DNA from: an uncultured Paracoccaceae bacterium
GTDB lineage: Bacteria; Pseudomonadota; Alphaproteobacteria; Rhodobacterales; Rhodobacteraceae
NCBI GenBank assembly: GCA_947500055.1
Contig: CANMQO010000004.1
Span: 62,001-126,000 of the forward strand
Reading direction: 5' to 3'
Length of the DNA stretch: 64,000 nucleotides
The number at the start of each line of letters is the position of its first letter. Position 1 is the stretch's first letter. The notes under the pieces are model-generated. The model made no database searches, had not been told where the DNA came from, and worked only from the letters and a program-made list of their open reading frames with translations. Shown here piece by piece: positions 17,742 through 26,031 of this stretch. A program made the translations under genes and the position numbers.

Positions 17742-18926
17742 TCAGATATCGGCATCGCCGGGGGCTGAGCTTGGGATGCTGCGCGCTTTGGCCGATGCCA
17801 GCGTCTGCTTCAACTCGGCCTCCATCTTGACCATCTCTGCCTCTGCCTCGGCGCGCTTGCGCTTGCCCTCATCGGCGATTTCAAGGCTTTCATTGATCGT
17901 GGCGATCAGGTTGGCATTGGCTTCCTTCACCGCGTTGATGTCAAAAACGCCGCGCTCCATCTCTGTCCGGATGGCGCTGTTGGCCTGCCGCAGGTTTTCG
18001 GCATTGGCGGTCAGAAGTTCGTTTGTCAGATCATTGGCGTCGCGTACTGCTGCGGCAGCCTCTGAGGACCGTTGGATCGTAACAGCCTGCGCCAGTTGGG
18101 TTTCCCAAAGCGGAACGGTGTTCACGAGGGTCGAATTGATCTTCGTCACCAGCGACTTGTCGTTTTCCTGCACCAACCGGATTGAAGGGAGGGACTGCAT
18201 CGTCACCTGGCGGGTCAGTTTCAGGTCATGCACCCGGCGTTCCAGATCATCGCGGGCAGAGCGCAGATCACGCAATTCCTGCGCCTGCATGACGGCCTGA
18301 TCTTCCGGCGCGGCCTGCACTGCGGCCTCCTTGGCGGGGATGGTTGTGGCGTCCAGATCGGCGACCTTCGCCTCCCCGGCGGCAATATAAAGGCCCAGTT
18401 CATCGTAGAATGTCAGGGTCTTGTCATAGAGGACATCAAGGCTTTCGATATCCTTGAGCAGCACATGTTCATGCTTGAGCAGATCATCGGTGATATTGTC
18501 GATCTGGCCCTGCACCTCTTCAAACCGGGCGGCGAATTTCGCCATTGGGGCGGCGCGGCCCAGCAGCTTTTCCCACCAGCTGCGTTCGCGGCGGACATCC
18601 AGTTCGGAGATCGAGAAGCCGCGAATGGTGGTCACGATATTGCGCAGGCTGTCACCTGCGGGGCCCACATCCTTGTTGCGCACGCCTGCCAGCATGGATT
18701 GGGAAATTTCCTGCAATTCGGCCTGCGCGGCAGAGCCGAAGGAGACGATGGAGTTGGTATCACTCAGGTCCAGCTCTTCCATGCGCTTGGTGATTTCGGC
18801 GCTTGTGGGGGCGTCTGCGGCCTCCAGCGTCACCAATTCGCCCTGCGGTTCGGGCAGCACCACGGCTGTCACCTTTTCCACCTCGGCCAGGGTGGCCTGG
18901 GCCTGTTCGCGGATCGTGTTGGACAT
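17742..18926 (-). CDS. telA: TelA family toxic-anion resistance protein
   Basis: 394 residues, the family length. It is almost entirely helical and coiled-coil, with the TelA-typical segments NKDVGPAGDSLRNIV, ERSWWEKLLGRAAPMAKFAARFEEVQGQID, LPSIRLVQENDKSLVTKINSTLVNTVPLWETQLAQAVT and the AVKEANANLIATINESLEIADEGKRKRAEAE tail. TelA proteins are linked to tellurite resistance and tolerance of envelope-active agents, but their biochemistry is unknown. It starts 3 bp after the xpaC stop, so the two are co-expressed, as in other genomes. Confidence 0.92.
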   Translation of the reverse strand: MSNTIREQAQATLAEVEKVTAVVLPEPQGELVTLEAADAPTSAEITKRMEELDLSDTNSIVSFGSAAQAELQEISQSMLAGVRNKDVGPAGDSLRNIVTTIRGFSISELDVRRERSWWEKLLGRAAPMAKFAARFEEVQGQIDNITDDLLKHEHVLLKDIESLDVLYDKTLTFYDELGLYIAAGEAKVADLDATTIPAKEAAVQAAPEDQAVMQAQELRDLRSARDDLERRVHDLKLTRQVTMQSLPSIRLVQENDKSLVTKINSTLVNTVPLWETQLAQAVTIQRSSEAAAAVRDANDLTNELLTANAENLRQANSAIRTEMERGVFDINAVKEANANLIATINESLEIADEGKRKRAEAEAEMVKMEAELKQTLASAKARSIPSSAPGDADI

Positions 18927-18929
18927 AGT

Positions 18930-19805
18930 CTAACTCCCTTTATTGTTCAGGCTCACGCCCTCGCGCTGCAACCTGTCGCGCAGCACATTGATTTCGATAT
19001 CCATGTCGCTGCGGTCATCCAGCAGCATCTTGTCGGTTTTCGAGGCAAAGTTTTCTTCCAGATCATCCAGCAGGGCGGCGTAATTGGCGCGCGCTTCGGG
19101 ATCGCGGTTGCGGGCATAAAGATCAACGAACTTGATCGTCGCATCACGGGCGCCCATCAAATAAACGCCCAGAAACTTGCGTGCGCCAGTCAGATCGCGC
19201 GGGTCTTCCTCGACCGTGCGGATCATCTTTTGGGCGACGTCCTGAAAATCCTCAACACGGCGTTCCAGTTTGCGGTCACCAAGGGATGCGATCTGCGATT
19301 GCATCACATCCAGATAATTCTGGGCCTCGTTCACCACCTTCGCAACGCGATCCTGCTGGCGGGTGTCAATGCCTTCCATGCGCTTGTCAGTCAAGGGATC
19401 AATGCCAAAGGCCGCGACATGCAGGCCAAGGGCGGCGATGCCGTAAAGGCATGAACCAAGCAGACCGCTTTCACCCGTATAGGCGGCAATGGCCGCGCCA
19501 ATTCCGGTCAGGGCAGAGGCAAGCATCTTGCGGGGCAGCGCCGGACGGCGGGCCACCTTACGGGCGTGATAGGCGGCTTCGGCCTGCAAGCCTTCGCGTA
19601 ATAACCATGCGGCAAGGGTCAGCACCGCGCCACCGATCAGGGCCAGCACAAGGGTCTGCGGGCCGTCATTCAGCGATGTGAAAACCAGAATGATCGCCGG
19701 GATGAAAAGCAGATTGGACGACGCCCCCGGCGCACGGATCACCGGAGCGGAGGACGTTTCCCCCTTCGCATCAGGGCTGAATTTTCCGCCAAAACGCTTG
19801 GCCAT
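18930..19805 (-). CDS. XpaC family protein (5-bromo-4-chloroindolyl phosphate hydrolysis protein)
   Basis: 291 residues. A short N-terminal tail and two membrane helices (LLFIPAIILVFTSL and TLVLALIGGAVLTLAAWLL, plus a third near residue 100) are followed by a long charged helical domain. The pairing with TelA and the general layout match the XpaC/Halogen_Hydrol family. The name comes from a phenotype in Bacillus and should not be read as a proven phosphatase. Its start overlaps the stop of the small upstream membrane gene by 1 bp. Confidence 0.8.
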   Translation of the reverse strand: MAKRFGGKFSPDAKGETSSAPVIRAPGASSNLLFIPAIILVFTSLNDGPQTLVLALIGGAVLTLAAWLLREGLQAEAAYHARKVARRPALPRKMLASALTGIGAAIAAYTGESGLLGSCLYGIAALGLHVAAFGIDPLTDKRMEGIDTRQQDRVAKVVNEAQNYLDVMQSQIASLGDRKLERRVEDFQDVAQKMIRTVEEDPRDLTGARKFLGVYLMGARDATIKFVDLYARNRDPEARANYAALLDDLEENFASKTDKMLLDDRSDMDIEINVLRDRLQREGVSLNNKGS

Positions 19806-20017
19806 CAGACGCCCCCAAGCCAGCCGGATGTGATGCCGATCAGCAAAACAACAAGTGCTATATATGCAATCCGTTGAAAGGTCTGTGGCATCTTGTCCTC
19901 ACCCGTCCTTGGTTGCGGTTTGGCTAATCTGGTGACCGAATAGACAACGGTCACCGTCGCAAGCGCTGCAACCACAATTGCAGCCACAAATAAAATCAAC
20001 AAGATCAGGCGAAACAT
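19805..20017 (-). CDS. Small two-helix membrane protein
   Basis: 70 residues with two hydrophobic helices (MFRLILLILFVAAIVVAALATVTVVYSV and FQRIAYIALVVLLIGITSGWLGGV) joined by a basic loop. No family is recognised. The gene overlaps the xpaC start by 1 bp, which ties it to the XpaC-TelA transcript. It is 54 bp downstream of terC. A structural partner of XpaC or TelA in the membrane would be a fair guess, no more. Confidence 0.7.
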   Translation of the reverse strand: MFRLILLILFVAAIVVAALATVTVVYSVTRLAKPQPRTGEDKMPQTFQRIAYIALVVLLIGITSGWLGGV

Positions 20018-20071
20018 CGGTTCCTCGCATGCTATCCCAGTCCCGCCCTAGGTAGGTACGCAATGCTGCCA

Positions 20072-20938
20072 TTACGAGTGCTTCTGCAATGCGGCGCGCT
20101 CCGCATTCAGCTTGCGGCTATAGCCCGATTGCAGAATTTCCACTGCAAACAGCACCACAACCGAGAAGTAGAATGTGGATTTCGACATTGGCACGATTTC
20201 GCGATCAAATACCTTCAGGGCAAGGTCCTTGGCTTCTTCATGGGGCACGCCCATCGCTTCGACGCCATGCACGGCGGCCTGACCGGACTCGCCCAGAAGC
20301 ACAACACCCACAATCAGCAGGATAAAGAGGCCCAGAACCTCATACATGCGGTTCTTCTCAAGAAAGCGGGTCACACCGTCCGCAAGCAGCAACATCGCCA
20401 GTCCCGACAGGATAATCGCAATCGCCAGAACCGGGATGACATCGGTGATAGCGATGGCCGAAAGCACTGAATCGAAAGAGAAAATCAAGTTCATAAAGAC
20501 GATCAAACCAACTACCTGAGCCGCAGATTTGCCTGATTTCCCCTCTACATCGTGGTCCAGATGATCCATCGACAACATATGCGCGATTTCCTTGACGGCG
20601 GTATACATGATGAAAATGCCACCAAAGATGAAGACGACGGTGGCGAAGTTGACGCCGCCGGTCAGCACGCCTTCCCAGTCAAAGACATAGAATGGCTCCG
20701 ACAGCGCACCGATCAGGGTGATCATCACGTAAAGCAGGATCAGACGCAGGGCGACGGCCAGAATGATACCCCAACGGCGTACCGATTGCTGTTGGGCGAT
20801 GGGTGCGCGTTTACTCTCGATCGAGATATAGAGCAGATTGTCGAAGCCCAGAACCGCCTGCAAAAAGCACAGCATGATCAAGTTCGTGGCGTTTTCTAGC
20901 GTCAGCAGATTGGCAAAATCCACAGCGGCCTCCCCCAT
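20072..20938 (-). CDS. TerC family integral membrane protein
   Basis: 288 residues with about seven membrane helices. The two TerC signature regions are present: LGFDNLLYISI in the second helix and MNLIFSFDSVLSAIAI in the middle, with the conserved aspartates that are proposed to bind a metal ion. TerC proteins are linked to tellurite resistance and, in some bacteria, to manganese export during metalation of exported enzymes. It is the first gene of the leftward run toward xpaC and telA. Which of the two roles applies cannot be told from sequence. Confidence 0.92.
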   Translation of the reverse strand: MGEAAVDFANLLTLENATNLIMLCFLQAVLGFDNLLYISIESKRAPIAQQQSVRRWGIILAVALRLILLYVMITLIGALSEPFYVFDWEGVLTGGVNFATVVFIFGGIFIMYTAVKEIAHMLSMDHLDHDVEGKSGKSAAQVVGLIVFMNLIFSFDSVLSAIAITDVIPVLAIAIILSGLAMLLLADGVTRFLEKNRMYEVLGLFILLIVGVVLLGESGQAAVHGVEAMGVPHEEAKDLALKVFDREIVPMSKSTFYFSVVVLFAVEILQSGYSRKLNAERAALQKHS

Positions 20939-20992
20939 TGTCCCGTTTTATCCTAACATGCACAACGCATCTGGCAGGGCAAGGGTTCAAAC

Positions 20993-21787
20993 TTACTGGT
21001 TTTTCCCCCTTCGGGGACGATTGACAGGTTTGCGGACCCGCGCAGGCTTGGGCTTGTCTGACATACCCAACTGATCACGCACGACACGCTGGCGCAGCTC
21101 TTCAACCTCACCTGCCTTCAGGGCGCCCAATTGGAAAGGTCCGTAGCTGACCCGGATCAGACGGTTCACCGTGACATCAAGGGCCTGCATCGCGCGGCGA
21201 ATCTCGCGATTCTTGCCTTCACGCAGTGACACGGTCAGCCAGGCATTGGCCCCTTGCTGACGGTCAAATGTAACGGTCATGGGTTGGTAACGAATGCCCT
21301 CAACCTCGATCCCGGCGCGCAACTGGTCCAGTTTGGCCTCGCTGACGGACCCATTGATGCGCACCCGGTAGCGGCGCAGCCAGCCGGTGCTGGGCAACTC
21401 CAACCGGCGCTTGACCGCCCCGTCATTGGTCAAGAGCAGCAGACCCTCGGAATTCAGATCAAGGCGACCCACCGACATTACCCGGGGCAGGGTGTCCGGC
21501 AGGGTCGAAAAGACGGTCGGGCGGTCCTTCTCGTCGCGCTCTGTGGTGACCAGCCCGGGGGGCTTGTGATAAAGCCAGATGCGCGGCGGCTCAGGTTCAC
21601 CAACCGGTTTGCCATCCACAGTGATCTTGTCAGCCGCGACGATATTCAAGGCAGGGCTGTCGATAACCTTGCCATTCACCGCAACACGGCCGGCGGCAAT
21701 CATGCGCTCCGCCTCACGACGGCTCGCAATGCCTGCGCGGGACAAAACCTTGGCGATGCGGTCGCCGGGAGTGGGATCAGTGGTCAT
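20993..21787 (-). CDS. rluB: Ribosomal large-subunit pseudouridine synthase (RluB/RsuA family)
   Basis: 264 residues: an N-terminal S4 RNA-binding domain (RIAKVLSRAGIASRREAERMIAAGRVAVNG) and a TruA/RsuA-like catalytic domain with the catalytic motif GRLDLNSEGLLLLTNDG containing the nucleophile Asp, and REGKNREIRRAM near the end. The protein ends in a basic tail rich in Arg, Lys and Pro. Modification of 23S rRNA (as RluB) or of another rRNA position is likely; the symbol is the best guess. It is divergent from tadA across a 341-bp gap. Confidence 0.88.
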   Translation of the reverse strand: MTTDPTPGDRIAKVLSRAGIASRREAERMIAAGRVAVNGKVIDSPALNIVAADKITVDGKPVGEPEPPRIWLYHKPPGLVTTERDEKDRPTVFSTLPDTLPRVMSVGRLDLNSEGLLLLTNDGAVKRRLELPSTGWLRRYRVRINGSVSEAKLDQLRAGIEVEGIRYQPMTVTFDRQQGANAWLTVSLREGKNREIRRAMQALDVTVNRLIRVSYGPFQLGALKAGEVEELRQRVVRDQLGMSDKPKPARVRKPVNRPRRGKNQ

Positions 21788-21916
21788 ATGAATGCTCTAT
21801 GGGGCATCAGAGGGCGGCGCAATGCGGTTTGAACAGATTGGACCCGAAAACATGGCTGCGGGCCGGTGAATCCATCACGCAGCCAGATTGGTGCAATCGT
21901 TAACCGGGCCCGTCGC

Positions 21917-22046
21917 GCGGTCCGTTAATCGTGGCAAATGACGGCGTATGGCAGCCGGTTGCCCGACGCGATGCCGACGTTTTGCCGACGCGCTGCCGAC
22001 AGCGGAAAATGGTCAAAGCCCCAATAGAACAAGGCCGTTAACCTTT
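21917..22046 (+). promoter_or_regulatory. Three-part element with four CCGAC repeats at 11-bp spacing, upstream of tadA
   Basis: The 341-bp gap 21788-22128 holds no gene. Within it are box A (GCGGTCCGTTAATCG, from 21917), four CCGAC pentamers at 21963, 21974, 21985 and 21996 (exactly 11 bp apart, so on one face of the helix), and box C (AACAAGGCCGTTAACCTTT, 22028-22046). The same three parts occur upstream of ribBA at 62626-62734 in the same orientation. It looks like a promoter with a cooperative operator; a small RNA is an alternative. No known regulator is assigned. Confidence 0.7.
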
Positions 22047-22128
22047 CCGGTGTTGCCTGGTCTCATGCTGGCTTGTGCGCTGCCTTAACCGATCTTGCCG
22101 GATCTGGTGGAAACGGGCATCAAGGGGC

Positions 22129-22575
22129 ATGTCATTTCGCAGCTATATGGACACAGCATTGATCGCGGCACGCGACGCCGCAGACCGGGGCGAAGTGCCG
22201 GTTGGCGCGGTTCTTGTTGGCGCGCAGGGGATCGTGGCACAGGCGGGGAACCGGACCCGCGAATTGAATGACCCCACGGCCCATGCCGAAATTCTCGTGA
22301 TCCGTGACGCCTGTAAAATGCTTGGAACAGAACGGCTTACCGGGTTTGACCTTTATGTGACGCTTGAACCTTGCCCGATGTGCGCGGCGGCCATCAGCAA
22401 CGCACGTATAGGCAGGCTTTACTATGGTGCCGCTGATCCCAAATCGGGTGGCGTGGGGCAGGGACCACGCATTTTCAGTCATGCGCAATGTCACCACGTC
22501 CCAGAGATTTACGACGGGATTGATGCGGCACCGTCAGAAGCCTTGCTCAAACAGTTCTTTGCCGCAAGGCGCTGA
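22129..22575 (+). CDS. tadA: tRNA-specific adenosine deaminase TadA
   Basis: 148 residues from the ATG at 22129; the frame extends upstream to a GTG at 22075 but the TadA fold starts here. The zinc and catalytic motifs are THAEILVIRDA and EPCPMCAAAI. The enzyme converts A34 to inosine in tRNA-Arg(ACG) and is essential in most bacteria. The upstream leader contains the CCGAC repeat element, and the gene ends against a pair of hairpins shared with two other loci. The ribosome-binding site is weak (AAGGGG only one or two bases before the ATG). Confidence 0.93.
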   Translation: MSFRSYMDTALIAARDAADRGEVPVGAVLVGAQGIVAQAGNRTRELNDPTAHAEILVIRDACKMLGTERLTGFDLYVTLEPCPMCAAAISNARIGRLYYGAADPKSGGVGQGPRIFSHAQCHHVPEIYDGIDAAPSEALLKQFFAARR

Positions 22576-22620
22576 CAATTCCTGACACAGGAATTGGTTC
22601 AAACTTTCTGCGAAAGTTTG
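22576..22620. repeat. Tandem 9-bp/3-nt hairpin modules, locus 1
   Basis: Two hairpins directly follow the tadA stop. Module 1 has 5' arm CAATTCCTG and loop ACA (22576-22596); module 2 has arm CAAACTTTC and loop TGC (22600-22620). Each stem is 9 bp without mismatch, and the modules are 3 nt apart. The converging UPF0173 gene ends 4 bp later. Module 1 is identical to one at 42274. A role as two-way terminator or RNA 3'-end protection is inferred. Confidence 0.8.
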
Positions 22621-22623
22621 CTC

Positions 22624-23295
22624 TCAGATCTCGACGACCTCCATCACGTCAGGGGTCAGCACGTTTACCCCCGGCAAGGCATCGATCAAAGGTTGCGCCG
22701 ATTGCGCAAGGACCGGGAAAGTCTTGTAGTGGCAAGGGATTACCGTCTTGAAATTAAAGTATTTTCGGGCCGCGAAAGCGGCCCCGTCCATGCCCATCGT
22801 ATAGTGCCCACCGCAGCACAGGATGCCGATATCGGGCTGATAGAATTCGCCCATCCATGCCATATCCGCCATGATATCCGTATCGCCCGAGACATAGACC
22901 ACATGCCCATCACCCCTGATCATGAACCCTGCCTCGGTGCCTGCATATGCCGCTCCAACGGACGATGAATGGGTTGCCTGCACCATGGATACCTGCGCCC
23001 CATTCAGGTCGACCGTTCCGCCCTTGTTGAAATCGATGGTTTCGAACGCGTCGAATACCGCACAAAGCTCTGGTATACCGACAACGGTAGCGCCGGTTTC
23101 TTTCGCGATATCAGCGACTTCCGCAGTATGATCGAAATGCCCATGGGTCAGCAGGATATGTGTCGCCCCGGCCAATGCCGCCGCCCTTTGATCATCAGGG
23201 AACGAAGGATTGCCAGCCAACCAGGGGTCGATCAGCAATACCGCATCTGCGACCTCCATACGAAAACTTGCACGGCCCAACCAGGTGATTTTCAT
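22624..23295 (-). CDS. UPF0173 metal-dependent hydrolase (metallo-beta-lactamase fold)
   Basis: 223 residues. The fold's metal-binding motif is THGHFDH (near residue 55), and further ligands lie in ATHSSSVG, VSGDTDI and IPCHYKTF. The start at 23295 is chosen because GGAGGGC lies 5 bp upstream and because the family begins MKITWLG; the frame is open to 23352. Substrate is unknown for the family. It converges on tadA. Confidence 0.9.
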   Translation of the reverse strand: MKITWLGRASFRMEVADAVLLIDPWLAGNPSFPDDQRAAALAGATHILLTHGHFDHTAEVADIAKETGATVVGIPELCAVFDAFETIDFNKGGTVDLNGAQVSMVQATHSSSVGAAYAGTEAGFMIRGDGHVVYVSGDTDIMADMAWMGEFYQPDIGILCCGGHYTMGMDGAAFAARKYFNFKTVIPCHYKTFPVLAQSAQPLIDALPGVNVLTPDVMEVVEI

Positions 23296-23452
23296 AATGC
23301 CCTCCATCGTTGCAAGGACAGGATAACCGGCCGCGCCAAACGCACAAGCCACAGGCTTGCCGCCAATTCATCCATGTTTACCTCTGGCAGACGCTTGCGG
23401 GCCACCGCGTGGGGCGCTAAACGCGAACCCGACCAAACATGCGGAGACAGCC

Positions 23453-23740
23453 ATGTCCATCGACACAGAAACCGCCCGCCGCGTGGCCAAGCTGGCCCGG
23501 ATCAAGGTGGAAGACGATCAATTGCCTGCGCTGGCATCGGAATTCAGTGCCATCCTCGGCTTTATCGAGCAGCTGAACGAGGTGGATGTGGACGGTGTGG
23601 AGCCGATGACATCTGTCACCCCGCAGCGCCTGAAACGCCGCGACGATGTTGTAACCGATGGTGATCAGCAAGAGGCTGTGTTGAAGAATGCGCCCGATTC
23701 CCGTGAAGGTTTCTTTGCCGTGCCGAAGGTGGTTGAATAA
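23453..23740 (+). CDS. gatC: Asp-tRNA(Asn)/Glu-tRNA(Gln) amidotransferase subunit GatC
   Basis: 95 residues, the usual size, from [17 protein letters not shown]. Conserved GatC features are [29 protein letters not shown] and the C-terminal [12 protein letters not shown]. GatC wraps around GatA and stabilises the GatCAB complex that converts Glu-tRNA(Gln) to Gln-tRNA(Gln). It overlaps gatA by one base (TAATG). gatB is not in the window, which is common in alphaproteobacteria. Confidence 0.95.
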   Translation: MSIDTETARRVAKLARIKVEDDQLPALASEFSAILGFIEQLNEVDVDGVEPMTSVTPQRLKRRDDVVTDGDQQEAVLKNAPDSREGFFAVPKVVE

Positions 23741-25221
23741 TGACTGATCTGACCAAACTCACCATTGCCGAAGCCCGTGACGCGATGCGCAAGGGCGACA
23801 CGACAAGTACCGAGATCACCAATGCCTGCCTGTCGGCCATCGAAGGTTCAGGCGCGCTGGGCGCTTTTGTCCACCACACGCCCGAGATTGCCGCCGATCA
23901 GGCCAAAGCCGCCGATGTCCGCATCCAGGCCGGCGATGCCCCTGCCATGTGCGGCATTCCGTTGGGTATCAAGGATCTGTTCTGCACCAAAGGTGTGCCC
24001 TCGCAGGCGGCATCCGGCATTCTGGAAGGCTTCAAACCGGAATACGAATCCACCGTCACGACCCAGCTTTTTGATGCGGGCGCGGTGATGCTGGGCAAGC
24101 TGAACATGGACGAGTTTGCCATGGGGTCCTCAAACGAGACCTCGGTCTATGGCAATGCCGTCAACCCGTGGCGGCGCGGCAATGAAGATACCGCGCTGAC
24201 CCCCGGTGGGTCCTCCGGCGGGTCGGCCAGCGCTGTTGCGGCTGACCTGTGCCTGGCGGCCACCGGCACCGATACGGGTGGGTCCATCCGCCAGCCCGCG
24301 GCTTTCGTCGGTATCACCGGGTTGAAACCGACTTATGGCCGCGTGTCGCGCTGGGGCATTGTTGCTTTTGCCTCCTCCCTCGATCAGGCGGGACCGATGA
24401 CCAAGGACGTGCGCGATAGTGCGATCATGTTGCAGGCCATGTGCGGCCATGACCCCAAGGACAGCACCAGCGCCGATCTGGCCGCGCCGGATTTTGAGGC
24501 CGCCCTGACCGGTGACATCAAAGGCAAAACCATTGGTATCCCCAAGGAATACCGCATGGACGGGATGCCGGAGGAAATCGAGAAGCTCTGGGCCGACGGC
24601 ACGGCGATGCTGAAAGACGCAGGCGCGAAGATCGTCGATATCACCCTGCCGCACACCAAATACGCACTGCCAGCCTATTACGTGATTGCCCCTGCGGAGG
24701 CGTCATCGAACCTGGCCCGTTATGATGGTGTCCGTTTCGGGCATCGCGCAAAACTGGCGCAGGGTGATGGCATCACGGAGATGTATGAAAAGACCCGCGC
24801 CGAAGGATTCGGGCCAGAGGTGCAGCGCCGGGTGATGATTGGCACCTATGTGCTATCTGCGGGTTTCTACGACGCCTATTACAACCGGGCGCGCCGGGTG
24901 CGGGCGTTGATCAAGCGGGACTTTGATCAGGTCTTTGCAGATGGTGTTGACGCGATACTGACGCCTGCGACCCCATCTGCCGCTTTTGGACTGGGCGAGA
25001 ATATGGACCCGATCCAGATGTATTTGAATGACGTGTTCACCGTCACGGTGAACCTTGCGGGCCTGCCCGGAATTTCGGTTCCTGCGGGTCTGGACAGTCA
25101 GGGCTTGCCCTTGGGTTTGCAGCTGATCGGACGTCCCTGGGAAGAGGCTGAACTGCTCAATACCGCCTATGCGTTGGAGCAGGCTGCGGGTTTTGTAGCC
25201 AAACCCACCAAGTGGTGGTAA
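23740..25221 (+). CDS. gatA: Asp-tRNA(Asn)/Glu-tRNA(Gln) amidotransferase subunit GatA
   Basis: 493 residues of the amidase-signature family. The glycine/serine-rich core is [17 protein letters not shown] with [13 protein letters not shown], containing the Ser-cisSer-Lys triad (Lys in [10 protein letters not shown]). [11 protein letters not shown] confirms GatA rather than another amidase. It hydrolyses glutamine and supplies ammonia to GatB for tRNA-bound glutamate. It is coupled to gatC by a 1-bp overlap and is followed after 39 bp by a lipoprotein gene. Confidence 0.96.
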   Translation: MTDLTKLTIAEARDAMRKGDTTSTEITNACLSAIEGSGALGAFVHHTPEIAADQAKAADVRIQAGDAPAMCGIPLGIKDLFCTKGVPSQAASGILEGFKPEYESTVTTQLFDAGAVMLGKLNMDEFAMGSSNETSVYGNAVNPWRRGNEDTALTPGGSSGGSASAVAADLCLAATGTDTGGSIRQPAAFVGITGLKPTYGRVSRWGIVAFASSLDQAGPMTKDVRDSAIMLQAMCGHDPKDSTSADLAAPDFEAALTGDIKGKTIGIPKEYRMDGMPEEIEKLWADGTAMLKDAGAKIVDITLPHTKYALPAYYVIAPAEASSNLARYDGVRFGHRAKLAQGDGITEMYEKTRAEGFGPEVQRRVMIGTYVLSAGFYDAYYNRARRVRALIKRDFDQVFADGVDAILTPATPSAAFGLGENMDPIQMYLNDVFTVTVNLAGLPGISVPAGLDSQGLPLGLQLIGRPWEEAELLNTAYALEQAAGFVAKPTKWW

Positions 25222-25260
25222 CTTCCCCAAAAGAAAACGCAGTTTGACAGGTGATACCCC

Positions 25261-26031
25261 ATGAAAACGGGTTTAGTGATTTTGGCATCAATGGTGGCTT
25301 TGGCTGCTTGTGGATCTGGACAGCAACCGCAGCGGGGTGTCGGCTTTAACGATTATGCCGAATTCGAATTGGAGCGAGCCCGGCGCGAGGCGGCATTGTC
25401 ATCGCCACGTGGAACCATCGTGCCACCGCCGCGGGTGAACACGATACCGGGCCGTTCGTCGCCTGAAACGCCGGCACAAACCCAGCCTGCCGGCGCGATC
25501 CCAGCAAGTGATCTGGCGGCCGCCGGTATTGGACAGACGGCGCCCCAGACGCCTGTGAATACCGGCTCTGACCCGACCCGCCGGCAGGGCCTGGATGCAT
25601 CGCCCACAAATGCCGCACCAGCCTTGGCCAATAATCCGGGTGGCATTTCGGATGAGCAAAGCTTTGACGCCGTATCGGGGCGCGAGACCATCGAAAGTGA
25701 CGCCGAACGCCGCGCAGCACAGGCCGCCGCCCGTGTTGAGGTTGCACCCTCTGCCGTCCCACAACGCCCCAGCACAACGGGTCCGAATATCGTCGAATAC
25801 GCGATCAATGCACCCAACGTGAAAGGGCAGGAATGGTATAGCCGGTCGCTTCTCTCCGGACAGGGCCGGTTCCAGCGCAATTGTGCGGCCTATTCCAGCG
25901 CCGATGAGGCACAGCGCGATTTTCTGGCCCGTGGCGGCCCGGAACGCGACCGCCGCGGCATCGACCCGGATGGGGATGGTTTCGCCTGTGGCTGGGATCC
26001 GGCCCCTTTCAAGCGGGCCGCTGGCAACTGA
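25261..26031 (+). CDS. Lipoprotein with C-terminal excalibur-like calcium-binding domain
   Basis: 256 residues. The signal ends in lipobox LAAC (residues 1-17). A long low-complexity linker rich in Pro, Ala, Thr and Gln (about 50-170) separates it from a C-terminal domain with CAAYSSADEAQRDFL and DPDGDGFACGWDP. This last motif is the DxDxDGxxC pattern of the excalibur calcium-binding domain. AGGTGA lies about 5 bp before the ATG. The stop overlaps the probable start of the amidase gene, suggesting a shared job at the cell wall. Confidence 0.78.
   Translation: MKTGLVILASMVALAACGSGQQPQRGVGFNDYAEFELERARREAALSSPRGTIVPPPRVNTIPGRSSPETPAQTQPAGAIPASDLAAAGIGQTAPQTPVNTGSDPTRRQGLDASPTNAAPALANNPGGISDEQSFDAVSGRETIESDAERRAAQAAARVEVAPSAVPQRPSTTGPNIVEYAINAPNVKGQEWYSRSLLSGQGRFQRNCAAYSSADEAQRDFLARGGPERDRRGIDPDGDGFACGWDPAPFKRAAGN

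Noticed and set aside
18228..19454. 408-residue open frame on the plus strand across telA and xpaC
   Set aside because: Both minus-strand genes have family motifs and tight spacing; this frame shows none and spans their junction.
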